Shown: positions 45,683-54,606 of the stretch, piece after piece | Numbering within the stretch: position 1 is the first letter of the stretch | Layout of the letters: every line of letters begins with the position of its first letter | Notes under the pieces: generated by a model | The model's database searches: none | Told to the model about the DNA's origin: nothing | What the model saw: the letters and a program-made list of their open reading frames with translations, nothing else | Translations under genes and position numbers: made by a program | DNA from: Duganella sp. CF402 | Lineage (GTDB): Bacteria > Pseudomonadota > Gammaproteobacteria > Burkholderiales > Burkholderiaceae_D | Length of the DNA stretch: 64,000 nt | Assembly: GCF_900109645.1 (NCBI RefSeq) | Contig: NZ_FOBG01000001.1 | Span: forward strand, 930,001-994,000 | Direction: 5' to 3'

Positions 45683-46327
45683 ATGCAATCGCTACAAACC
45701 AGCCAGCTCGATCCGGCCCACGCCATCTTCGACCATGTGCACGCCGCCGGCGAACCTTGGACCCACACGCTGAAGCGCGGGCAAATCTTCCGCATCATCG
45801 ACCTGGAAGGCAATCAGGCGGTGGACACGCTGTTCTACAACGCGCATGACACCAGCGAAAGCTACAGCGCCACCGACACCTTGCAGCGCCAGGGCAGCGT
45901 GTACCTGAGCAGCGGCTCGGTGCTGCGCTCGAACCGTGGAAACGCCATGCTGACCATCGTGGCCGACACCTGTGGGCGCCACGACACGCTGGGCGGCGCC
46001 TGCGCCTCCGAGAGCAACATCGTGCGCTACGCGCCGGAGAAGAAGTACATGCACAGCTGCCGCGACAACTTCCTGCTTGGCCTGGCGCGGCTGGATCGCG
46101 GCATGGGCAAGCGCGACCTCGCGCCCAACATCAACTTCTTCATGAACGTGCCGGTGACCCCGCTGGGCGGCCTGACGTTTGAAGATGGCGTGTCCGGCGC
46201 CGGCAAGTACGTCGAACTGCGCGCCGAAATGGACGTGCTGGTGCTGGTATCCAACTGCCCGCAGTTGAACAATCCATGCAATGCCTACAACCCGACGCCG
46301 GTGCGGTTTGTAGTGTGGGAGGGTTAA
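45683..46327 (+). CDS. Carboxyguanidine deiminase subunit (DUF1989; 'urea amidolyase associated protein 2')
   Basis: A DUF1989 protein of 214 residues, paralogous to the preceding gene. It shows [108 protein letters not shown] and [29 protein letters not shown]. His, Cys and Asp residues spaced as in the family's metal site are present. It works as a heteromer with its neighbour. It lies 9 bases downstream of the first subunit and 4 bases upstream of the carboxylase gene. Confidence 0.88.
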   Translation: MQSLQTSQLDPAHAIFDHVHAAGEPWTHTLKRGQIFRIIDLEGNQAVDTLFYNAHDTSESYSATDTLQRQGSVYLSSGSVLRSNRGNAMLTIVADTCGRHDTLGGACASESNIVRYAPEKKYMHSCRDNFLLGLARLDRGMGKRDLAPNINFFMNVPVTPLGGLTFEDGVSGAGKYVELRAEMDVLVLVSNCPQLNNPCNAYNPTPVRFVVWEG

Positions 46328-46331
46328 ACCG

Positions 46332-49300
46332 ATGTTCAGCAAAATACTGATCGCCAATCGCGGCGAAATTGCCTGCCGCGTCATCCGCACCGCCCGCAAG
46401 ATGGGCATCAAGACCGTGGCGATTTACTCCGAAGCCGACCTGGAATCGCTGCACGTGCGGCTAGCCGACGAAGCAGTGTGCATCGGCGCGCCTGCGGCCA
46501 GCGAAAGCTACCTGAATGCGCGCGTGGTGCTGGATGCGGCGCTGAGCACCGGCGCGCAGGCTATCCACCCCGGCTACGGCTTCATGAGCGAAAACGCCGG
46601 CTTTGCGGAGGCATGCGCGGAAGCGGGCATCACTTTCATTGGTCCGCGTCCATCGCAGATGCGCGAGTTTGGCCTCAAGCACACGGCGCGCGCGCTGGCG
46701 CAGCAGGCGCTGGTGCCGCTGCTGCCGGGTACGGAACTGCTGCCGGATCTGCCGTCCGCGCTGGAACATGCGGAGCGCATCGGCTATCCGGTCATGTTGA
46801 AGAGTACCGCCGGCGGCGGCGGCATTGGCATGCGCCTGTGCGCCGATGCGGAAGAACTGAAGGCGGCCTACGCCTCGGTCAAGCACCTGTCGGAGAACAA
46901 CTTCAAGAACAGCGGCATGTATCTTGAAAAATTCGTCCGCAACGCACGCCACGTGGAGGTGCAGATCTTTGGCGATGGACGCGGCAACGTGGTGTCGCTG
47001 GGCGAGCGCGATTGCTCGGTGCAGCGCCGCCACCAGAAGGTGATCGAAGAGACTCCGGCGCCCGGCATCAGCGAGGTTACCCGCGCCGCGCTGGCCGAAA
47101 CGGCGGTGCGGCTGGCGCGTTCCATCAGCTATCTGTCGGCCGGTACGGTGGAATATGTGCTGGACGCAGACAGCGGCGAATTCTACTTCCTCGAGGTGAA
47201 CACGCGCCTGCAGGTGGAACACGGCGTGACGGAGCTGGTATTCGGCGTCGACCTGGTGGAGTGGATGATACGCGCAGCCGGCGATGGCTTTGAGCTGCCG
47301 CCGCAAGACTCCTTGCACAGCAGCGGCCACGCCATGCAACTGCGCGTGTACGCGGAAGATCCGGCCAAGAACTTCCAGCCATCGTCCGGCGTGCTGACCG
47401 AGGTGCAGTTTGCGCCGGACCTGCGGGTGGATACGTGGGTCGAGCGCGGCGTGACGGTCAGTCCGTACTACGATCCGCTGGTGGCCAAGCTGCTGGTGTA
47501 CCGCGCCAGCCGCGCCGAATCGATCGCCGCGCTGGCCGGGGCGATGCAGCACACGCGCATCGACGGTATCGAGACCAATCTCGCGTATCTGGCGACGATT
47601 CTGGACTATCCGTTGTTCCAGCAAGGCCGCCAGACCACGCAGTTCCTGGCTTCCATGCCGTACCAGCCGCGTACCGTGGACGTGCTGGATGGCGGCATCC
47701 AGACTACGCTGCAGGATTATCCGGGCCGGGTGGGCCTGTGGGCGGTCGGCATCCCGCCATCCGGTCCGATGGACGCCTACGCGCATCGCTACGCCAACCA
47801 TCTGCTTGGTAACGACGCCGCCAGCGCGGTGATGGAGATGACGCTGCAAGGCGCCACCGTGCGCTTCAACTACGCCACCCACATCGCACTGGCCGGCGCC
47901 GACATGGGCGCGCTGCTGGAAAGCGGCGGCGAGGAACGCGCGCTGGACACCTGGCGCGCCCATTCGGTGCAGGCGGGCGACACGCTGCGGCTGTCCGGCA
48001 TCAAGGGCGCCGGCTTACGCGGCTATCTTGCGGTCAGTGGCGGTTTTGATACGCCGGAATACCTCGGCAGCCGCGCCACCTTCACGCTGGGGAATTTCGG
48101 CGGCCACGGTGGCCGTGCGCTGCGCAGCGGCGATGTGCTGAAGCTGAATGCGCCGCTGCCATTGCCTGCAATGGACGCATCGACCGCATCGACCGCATCG
48201 GCTGCATCGGCCACCCTGGCCGCGCCGCCGCAGTACGCTCACACGTGGCAGATCGCCGTGCATTACGGCCCGCACGGCGCGCCCGACTTCTTCACCGACG
48301 AAGATATCGACATGTTCTTCGGCACCGACTGGGAAGTGCACTTCAATTCCAGCCGCACCGGCGTGCGCCTGAACGGTCCCAAGCCGCGCTGGGCGCGTAC
48401 CGATGGCGGTGAGGCGGGCCTGCATCCGTCGAATATCCACGATAACGCCTACGCCATCGGCTCGATCGACTTCACCGGCGACATGCCGGTGATCCTCGGA
48501 CCGGATGGCCCAAGCCTGGGAGGCTTCGTGTGCCCGGCGGTGATCGTGTCGGCCGATTTGTGGAAGATGGGCCAGCTGAAACCGGGCGACAAAGTGCGCT
48601 TCATCCGCGTCACGCCGGAGCAGGCGGTGACGATGCGCGATGCGCTGGAAAGCAGCTTTGACCACACGCACGACGCCTTGCCGCTGATTGCGCCAGTGCA
48701 GAGCGAGGAAGGCGATCGCTCACCAGCCATCGCCGGCGAGGGCGCCTACAGCGACGGCACGCGCGTGCTGTTCCGCCGCGCCGGCGACGACTACCTGCTG
48801 GCCGAATTCGGCGACATGGTGCTCGACATCACGCTGCGCTTTAAGGTGCACGCGCTAATGCAGGCCATCGAACACGCCGCGCTGCCGGGCGTGATCGACC
48901 TGACGCCGGGTATCCGCTCGCTGCAAATCCACTTCGACCACCGCAAGCTGCCGTCGGCAAAGCTGATGGACGTGATCGACGGCCTGCTGCGCAACGCGCC
49001 GTCGATTGACGCCATCGTGGTCCCGTCGCGCATCGTGCACCTGCCGCTGGCGTGGAACGACAGCCAGACCCAGCTCGCCATCCGGAAGTACGAAACCACG
49101 GTGCGTCCCGGCGCGCCCTGGTGCCCGAGCAATATCGAATTCATCCGCCGCATCAATGGCCTGACCAGCGAGCGCGATGTGTACGACGCCGTGTTCGGCG
49201 CCAGCTACATGGTGCTGGGCCTCGGCGACGTTTATCTCGGCGCGCCGGTGGCCACGCCGGTCGATCCGCGCCATCGTCTGGTCACCACCAAGTACAACCC

Positions 49301-49979
49301 GGCGCGCACCTGGACGCCGGAAAATGCGGTAGGCATCGGCGGCGCTTACATGTGCGTGTATGGCATGGAAGGGCCGGGCGGCTACCAGTTCGTCGGCCGC
49401 ACGGTGCAGATGTGGAACCGCTATCGCCAGACCGGCAGCTTCCGCGACGGCCAGCCGTGGCTCCTGCGCCTGTTCGACCAGATTCGCTTCTATGAAGTGA
49501 GCGAGGAGCAACTGCTGCGCCATCGGCAGGACTTTCCGCTGGGCCGCTTCGAGGTGCGTATCGAGGAAACCACGTTCTCGCTGGCGGACTACAAGCAGTT
49601 CCTGCAGCGCGAGCAGCAATCCATCGCCGCGTTCAAGGAGGTGCAGCAGGCTTCCTTCCACGCCGAGCGCGAACGCTGGATCGCCAACGGCCAGGCCGAT
49701 TTCGTCAGCGAGGAGGCGGGCGGCAACGACGCCGACGGCGCCGAGCTGGAAGACGGCAGCGAATACCTGACCGCCGAAGTTCCCGGCAGCGTGTGGCAAA
49801 TCCTTGCCGAGCCGGGACAAGAACTCAAGCGCGGCGACGTGATCGCCATTTTCGAATCCATGAAGATGGAAATTTCGCTCAAGGCGCGCAGCGCCGGCGT
49901 GGTGTCCGACTGGCTGGTGGCCAAGGGAACGCCGGTCAACGCCGGCCAGCGCATTGCAGTTTTCAAACCACATCAATAA
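46332..49979 (+). CDS. Guanidine carboxylase (biotin-dependent, urea carboxylase family)
   Basis: A protein of 1215 residues. The biotin carboxylase domain (about 1-450) starts FSKILIANRGEIACRVIRTARKMG and contains the ATP-grasp loop STAGGGGIGMRL and EVNTRLQVEHGVTE. The carboxyltransferase domains are KipA/AHS2-like (about 460-790; IQTTLQDYPGRVGLWAVGIPPSGPMD) and KipI/AHS1-like (about 820-1090; DVYLGAPVATPVDPRHR, GAVGIGG-type motif as NAVGIGGAYMCVYGMEGPGGYQ). The biotinyl domain is at the C-terminus with ESMKMEI (Lys about 1178). It uses ATP and bicarbonate to form carboxyguanidine. Databases call it urea carboxylase; the riboswitch and DUF1989 pair argue for guanidine. The specificity residue was not read. 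Confidence 0.92.
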   Translation: MFSKILIANRGEIACRVIRTARKMGIKTVAIYSEADLESLHVRLADEAVCIGAPAASESYLNARVVLDAALSTGAQAIHPGYGFMSENAGFAEACAEAGITFIGPRPSQMREFGLKHTARALAQQALVPLLPGTELLPDLPSALEHAERIGYPVMLKSTAGGGGIGMRLCADAEELKAAYASVKHLSENNFKNSGMYLEKFVRNARHVEVQIFGDGRGNVVSLGERDCSVQRRHQKVIEETPAPGISEVTRAALAETAVRLARSISYLSAGTVEYVLDADSGEFYFLEVNTRLQVEHGVTELVFGVDLVEWMIRAAGDGFELPPQDSLHSSGHAMQLRVYAEDPAKNFQPSSGVLTEVQFAPDLRVDTWVERGVTVSPYYDPLVAKLLVYRASRAESIAALAGAMQHTRIDGIETNLAYLATILDYPLFQQGRQTTQFLASMPYQPRTVDVLDGGIQTTLQDYPGRVGLWAVGIPPSGPMDAYAHRYANHLLGNDAASAVMEMTLQGATVRFNYATHIALAGADMGALLESGGEERALDTWRAHSVQAGDTLRLSGIKGAGLRGYLAVSGGFDTPEYLGSRATFTLGNFGGHGGRALRSGDVLKLNAPLPLPAMDASTASTASAASATLAAPPQYAHTWQIAVHYGPHGAPDFFTDEDIDMFFGTDWEVHFNSSRTGVRLNGPKPRWARTDGGEAGLHPSNIHDNAYAIGSIDFTGDMPVILGPDGPSLGGFVCPAVIVSADLWKMGQLKPGDKVRFIRVTPEQAVTMRDALESSFDHTHDALPLIAPVQSEEGDRSPAIAGEGAYSDGTRVLFRRAGDDYLLAEFGDMVLDITLRFKVHALMQAIEHAALPGVIDLTPGIRSLQIHFDHRKLPSAKLMDVIDGLLRNAPSIDAIVVPSRIVHLPLAWNDSQTQLAIRKYETTVRPGAPWCPSNIEFIRRINGLTSERDVYDAVFGASYMVLGLGDVYLGAPVATPVDPRHRLVTTKYNPARTWTPENAVGIGGAYMCVYGMEGPGGYQFVGRTVQMWNRYRQTGSFRDGQPWLLRLFDQIRFYEVSEEQLLRHRQDFPLGRFEVRIEETTFSLADYKQFLQREQQSIAAFKEVQQASFHAERERWIANGQADFVSEEAGGNDADGAELEDGSEYLTAEVPGSVWQILAEPGQELKRGDVIAIFESMKMEISLKARSAGVVSDWLVAKGTPVNAGQRIAVFKPHQ

Positions 49980-49993
49980 CCGGGAGAGTGCTT

Positions 49994-50884
49994 ATGTTTT
50001 ATCGCAAAATCGTTGTGACCGCCGTTTCGATCGCTTGCCTGAGCCAGATGAACGCCGTACTGGCGGAGGATGCGGCGCCGCCGGCGCCATCGTGGACCGG
50101 GCATGTGGATCTGGTGAGCCGCTACGTCCTGCGCGGGATCACGGAGACTTATGGCCCGGGCGCGCCGCTCGGCAACGTTGGCGCCGATGCGCCGGAGTCG
50201 GACCGCGCGGCATTGCAGTGGGGCGCGGATTGGTCGGATCCGTCGGGCTTCTATGCCGGCTACTTCGGCAGCACCATCAACTATTCGTATCGCCGCCTGG
50301 GCGAGTCGTACGGCAACCGCAACATCGCCGACTTCCAGTCGAAGAAATCGGTGGAGAACGATCTGTATGGCGGCTATAACGGCAAGGCGGGGGACTTCAG
50401 CTACTCGGTCGGCGCCACCGGCTACGTGTACATCAACGGCAAGTCGTCGAACGCGCTGGAGACCAAGCTGTCGGTGGGCTACGGCGACTTCACGCTGGGC
50501 GCGCAGACGCTGCTCAACGATGTCGTGTGGGGCAACAAGGGCGATACTTACTGGACGCTGAACTTCGCACATCCGCTGCCGGCCGGGATCAATTTCACGG
50601 CGTCGCTGGGATACTACACCTATCACAAGGAGGGCAAGTTCATGGGCACGCGCGATACGGCACTGGGCGTCGCTTGCCCGGCGGGCCAGAGCTTTATCGT
50701 GAACGGTTGCTTGCCGGGTGGCGCGCCGATATCGGGCGGCTTTCGTCACTTGATCGTGGGCGTGGCGCAGCCGATCGGCGAGACCGGCTTGACGTGGGGC
50801 TTGCAAGGCATCCTTGGCGGCGATAACCGCTACGGCGTGCGCCAGAAGAACCAGTTGCTGGCGACGCTCAGCTACGGCTTTTAA
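49994..50884 (+). CDS. TorF-type putative porin
   Basis: An outer-membrane protein of 296 residues. The signal peptide is KIVVTAVSIACLSQMNAVLA. The mature protein begins SWTGHVDLVSRYVLRGITETYG, the typical start of the TorF family of putative porins. Alternating strands follow, such as ALQWGADWSDPSGFYAGYFGSTINYSYRR and AGDFSYSVGATGYVYI, and it ends in LLATLSYGF with a terminal Phe. It sits between the carboxylase and the allophanate hydrolase in the guanidine operon, so guanidinium entry through the outer membrane is a reasonable guess. CGGGAGAG precedes the ATG; an upstream frame from 49793 overlaps the carboxylase and is rejected. Confidence 0.85.
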   Translation: MFYRKIVVTAVSIACLSQMNAVLAEDAAPPAPSWTGHVDLVSRYVLRGITETYGPGAPLGNVGADAPESDRAALQWGADWSDPSGFYAGYFGSTINYSYRRLGESYGNRNIADFQSKKSVENDLYGGYNGKAGDFSYSVGATGYVYINGKSSNALETKLSVGYGDFTLGAQTLLNDVVWGNKGDTYWTLNFAHPLPAGINFTASLGYYTYHKEGKFMGTRDTALGVACPAGQSFIVNGCLPGGAPISGGFRHLIVGVAQPIGETGLTWGLQGILGGDNRYGVRQKNQLLATLSYGF

Positions 50885-50897
50885 ACGGGAGTGAGCG

Positions 50898-52571
50898 ATG
50901 CAGAATAATTCACCACACGCGCCGTCGGCGTGGATTACGCGCTTCGATGCGCTGGTTGGCGCCGATGCTGCCGCCAATGCGCCGCTTGCCGGATTGCGGT
51001 TTGCGGTCAAGGATAATATTGATGTCGCGCAGGTGCCGACGACGGCGGCTTGTCCGGCCTATTCCTACACACCGGTGAAGCATGCGCATGTGGTTGAGCG
51101 CTTGCTTTCTGCTGGCGCGCTGGCGGCGGGCAAGACCAATCTGGATCAATTTGCCTGCGGCTTGAATGGTACGCGCTCGCCATATGGCGCGGTGCCGAAC
51201 AGCTTCGATGCGCGGTACGTCAGCGGCGGTTCCAGCTCCGGGTCGGCCTATGTGGTGGCGACCGGGCAGGTTGATTTTGCGCTTGGCACCGATACTGCGG
51301 GTTCGGGACGCGTACCGGCGGGCTTGAATAACATCGTTGGCCTGAAGCCGTCGCGTGGCTTGCTCAGCGCACGCGGCGTGGTGCCGGCTGCGCCGAGCGC
51401 GGACTGCGTGTCGATTTTTGCCCGCACAGTTGGCACGGCGGTGCAGGTGTTGAAGGCGGCGCTGGGCTACGATGCGGCCGATCCGTACTCGCGTGAACTG
51501 ACGCTGGATGCGGCGCCGTTCGCGCCGCGCTTCCGTTTCGGTGTGCCGGATGTCCTGAACTTCTTCGGCGATGCGCAGGCGGAGCAGGCGTTCAAGGAGG
51601 CTATCCAGCGCATGGAGGCGCTGGGCGGCGTGCGCTCCGATATCGCCTACGCACCGCTGGCCGAGGCGGCGGGTCTGCTGTACGACAGCGCGCTGGTGGC
51701 TGAACGCTACGCCGCCTTGCGCGAGTTCGTCGATCAGCAGGAAGGGGAAGTGATTGAGCCGGTGCGCAGCATCCTGGCGGGTGGGCGGCGCTACTCTGCG
51801 GCCGATCTGGTGGATGCGCAGTTGCGCCTGCGGGCGCTGGCGCAACGTGTGGCGCCGATGTGGCAGGGTGTCGATGTGCTGCTGGTGCCGACAGCGCCGA
51901 CGCATTACACGATCGAAGCCATGCAGCAGGATCCTGTGACGCTGAACCGCAATCTCGGCGCGTACACCAACTTCGTCAACCTGCTCGATTACGCGGCGAT
52001 TTCGGTCCCGAGCAGCATGCGCCCGGACGGCCTGCCGTTCGGCGTCACGCTGATCGCGCCATGCGGCGCCGACCTTCGGCTTGCAGACCTCGGCCAGCGC
52101 TATCACCACGCCACCGGCCTGCCGCAAGGCGCAACCGGCCAGCCGTTGCCCGATCCCGTGCCAGTGCTTGGGAAGGGAGGGGCGACGGTCCGCGTGGCGG
52201 TGGTCGGCGCGCACCTGTCGGGGATGCCGCTGAACGGGCAGTTGACGGAACGCGGTGCGACGCTGGTGGCGGCCACGCAGACGGCGGCCGAGTATCGCCT
52301 GTACGCGTTGCCCGGCACCGTGCCGCCGAAGCCCGGCATGGTGCGGGTCGCAGCGGGCGAGGGGCACGCGATTGCAGTAGAGGTGTGGGAGATGCCGGCC
52401 GCGCACTACGGCAGCTTCGTCGCGCTGATCCCGTGGCCGCTTGGCATCGGCACCATCACACTGGCTGACGGTTCAACGGTGCAGGGCTTCGCCTGCGATG
52501 CGCTCGCGCTGAACGGTGCGGAAGACATCTCGCACCACGGCGGCTGGCGCGCCTACATCGCCTCACGCTGA
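50898..52571 (+). CDS. atzF: Allophanate hydrolase
   Basis: A protein of 557 residues. The N-terminal amidase-signature domain (about 1-420) has the catalytic Lys in FAVKDNIDV, the cis-Ser in VSGGSSSGSAYVVA, and the nucleophilic Ser in LGTDTAGSGRVPAGLNNIVGLKPSRG. The C-terminal domain (about 435-557; VRVAVVGAHLSGMPLNGQL) is the allophanate hydrolase accessory domain. It hydrolyses allophanate to two ammonia and two CO2 with the help of that domain. It ends the guanidine operon, 13 bases after the porin gene. GGGAGTGA precedes the ATG. Confidence 0.95.
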   Translation: MQNNSPHAPSAWITRFDALVGADAAANAPLAGLRFAVKDNIDVAQVPTTAACPAYSYTPVKHAHVVERLLSAGALAAGKTNLDQFACGLNGTRSPYGAVPNSFDARYVSGGSSSGSAYVVATGQVDFALGTDTAGSGRVPAGLNNIVGLKPSRGLLSARGVVPAAPSADCVSIFARTVGTAVQVLKAALGYDAADPYSRELTLDAAPFAPRFRFGVPDVLNFFGDAQAEQAFKEAIQRMEALGGVRSDIAYAPLAEAAGLLYDSALVAERYAALREFVDQQEGEVIEPVRSILAGGRRYSAADLVDAQLRLRALAQRVAPMWQGVDVLLVPTAPTHYTIEAMQQDPVTLNRNLGAYTNFVNLLDYAAISVPSSMRPDGLPFGVTLIAPCGADLRLADLGQRYHHATGLPQGATGQPLPDPVPVLGKGGATVRVAVVGAHLSGMPLNGQLTERGATLVAATQTAAEYRLYALPGTVPPKPGMVRVAAGEGHAIAVEVWEMPAAHYGSFVALIPWPLGIGTITLADGSTVQGFACDALALNGAEDISHHGGWRAYIASR

Positions 52572-52584
52572 CGGTCACCGCGCG

Positions 52585-54594
52585 CTACTGCGCTTTGACT
52601 TCACTCCAGTTGAAGCGCACGCCATCGCTGCCGTCCGGGATCGGCCCCGGACTGTCGGCGATCAGCGCGCCGGTCTGCGGATGGATGCGCAGATAGAAGT
52701 TGGTCTGCAAGGACATTAACAGCAGCTCGCCGGTCGGCGTTTCCATCCACTGGAAGCTCTGCGCGAGACCGGGCCGCACGGCTTGCACCGCCGCGCCGCC
52801 ATCGGCGCCGATGCTGAGGAAACCGCCGCCGGCTTGCAGCGCGACGCGGCCGAGACCAACGTCACGCACGGTGAATGTCAGCGGCTGCGTCGCCGCCCGT
52901 CCCACGGCGGCGCGCAGCTGAATGGTCTGCTCATACGGGATAGGCCGCCTCAAGCCGTGCGGGTAGGGCTGATCGACGGTGATGCTGTCGAAGTCCGCCG
53001 CACCCCCATTCTGCTCGCCGGTGTTGTAGTTGAACAGCGCGTAGCGCACACCCTGGAAAGTGGTCAGCTGGAAGATCATGGTGAATTCCTGCCCGATCGG
53101 CTGGAAGTTTTCGCCATCGGTGGAATAGCTGAAGCGCGCCTTCTCGGTCATGAAATCGCACTCGGCGCGCAGCCACAGACGCGTTGCGGTGATGGGCACG
53201 CGCACCGTCTGGTTGCGGGCCTGGTCGAACAAGGCCAGCGCCAGCTTGCCGCCCTTGCGTTCCACGCCCAGCGTGGCATAGGGCAGATTAAGCAGGGCGA
53301 GTCCGGCTACGTCGTTTTCCAGCAGACCCGCCGCGTCCAGCGCCACCGTTGGCGACGACATCGGGCCGATGGCGCGCTGCGTCAGCGTATTGCGCGCTTC
53401 CCAGAACGAAGCGGCCGGCATGGAGCGCAGCCGCAGGAAGCCCGGCCGCTCGCTCAGCGACCAGCGATCCTCCACCGGCACATGATTCCACTGCCACACC
53501 GGCTTGAGGGCCGTCTCGGAGAAGTCGTCATTGCGCTCGAATGGCGTCTTGATCTGCTGCCGCTCGGCCACGCGCGGCTTGACCCAGGTGCGTGGATTGC
53601 GTCCCGGATTGCCGGGCAAGCCGAAATACGGCCAGCCATCCTTCCACGTCACCGGCGCGAGACTGGTGAGGCGACCGACCGAGTTATAGTCCATCATCGA
53701 GAAGCCCCACCACTCGCCAGCCTCGGTCAGCACGATACCGCCTTGATGCATGGCGGTAGCGTCGCGCGAGGCCGGATTCGGCGGACTGACTTCAAACGGA
53801 TACTGCTTGTTATTCAAGCGGTAGCCGCGCACCAGGCCAAAGCCTTCATCCTTGCTGATCGCCTGATTGACCTCATACGGTCCGTAGACGTTGTCCGCCC
53901 GCGCCGCCGGCATGCGGAAGCCGCCCGCGTAGTTGGAGCTGAGGATGTAGTACTTGCCGCCGATCTTGTAGAAATGCGCGCCTTCGCCCATGCCGTCGGT
54001 CTTGGCAAACAAGATCTTCTCGGTGCTGGGCACAATGTCGAGCAGGTCGTCAGTCAGCTGCGCGATGTGCATGTCCTGATGGCCCCACACCGCGTAGGCC
54101 TTGTTGTCGTCATCGAACAGCACCGACAAATCGTGCAGGCTGCGTTTCATCTCCCAATGCACCCACGGCCCGCGCGGATTGATGGCGGAGTAGATTTGGG
54201 TACCGCGCCCATTCACATTGGTGAAGATGTAGAACACGCCGTTGCGGTAGCGTAGGCTCGGGGCCCAGATGCCTTGCCCGTAAATGTTCTTGCCGCCTTC
54301 GAGATGGTAGGCCGGGCCGAAGTCCAGCCGGTCGGCGGCGTAGCTGAGGAATTCCCAGTTGACCAGATCCCTGGACCTCAGCACCGGCAGGCCGGGCATG
54401 GCGTGCATGGTGGTGCCGGTGAGGTAGAACCATTCGTTCACGCGAATGATGTCCGGGTCGGAGAACTCGTCGTAAAACAGAGGATTGGTGAAGGTGCCGT
54501 TGCCGTTATCCGGCGTCCAGGTGCGCGCTGGCTGTGCGTGCGCGGCGCCGGCCAGCAGCGCTGCGGCCAGTAACAACAAGGCGGCTTTCTTCAT
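52585..54594 (-). CDS. Glycoside hydrolase family 43 protein, secreted
   Basis: A protein of 669 residues with signal peptide AALLLLAAALLAGAAHAQ. The five-bladed propeller domain (about 30-340) has the general-base Asp in EFSDPDIIRV, an Asp in HDLSVLFDDDNKAYAVWG and the acid Glu in DGMGEGAHFYKIGGKYYIL. A beta-sandwich domain (about 355-560; FSETALKPVWQWNHVPVEDRWSLSERPGFLRL) follows, as in xylosidase/arabinofuranosidase members. The last 100 residues form another accessory region. It probably removes arabinose or xylose units from plant polysaccharides. It is transcribed with the GH2 gene 12 bases upstream. Confidence 0.9.
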   Translation of the reverse strand: MKKAALLLLAAALLAGAAHAQPARTWTPDNGNGTFTNPLFYDEFSDPDIIRVNEWFYLTGTTMHAMPGLPVLRSRDLVNWEFLSYAADRLDFGPAYHLEGGKNIYGQGIWAPSLRYRNGVFYIFTNVNGRGTQIYSAINPRGPWVHWEMKRSLHDLSVLFDDDNKAYAVWGHQDMHIAQLTDDLLDIVPSTEKILFAKTDGMGEGAHFYKIGGKYYILSSNYAGGFRMPAARADNVYGPYEVNQAISKDEGFGLVRGYRLNNKQYPFEVSPPNPASRDATAMHQGGIVLTEAGEWWGFSMMDYNSVGRLTSLAPVTWKDGWPYFGLPGNPGRNPRTWVKPRVAERQQIKTPFERNDDFSETALKPVWQWNHVPVEDRWSLSERPGFLRLRSMPAASFWEARNTLTQRAIGPMSSPTVALDAAGLLENDVAGLALLNLPYATLGVERKGGKLALALFDQARNQTVRVPITATRLWLRAECDFMTEKARFSYSTDGENFQPIGQEFTMIFQLTTFQGVRYALFNYNTGEQNGGAADFDSITVDQPYPHGLRRPIPYEQTIQLRAAVGRAATQPLTFTVRDVGLGRVALQAGGGFLSIGADGGAAVQAVRPGLAQSFQWMETPTGELLLMSLQTNFYLRIHPQTGALIADSPGPIPDGSDGVRFNWSEVKAQ

Positions 54595-54606
54595 CCTCAG
54601 TCTCCG

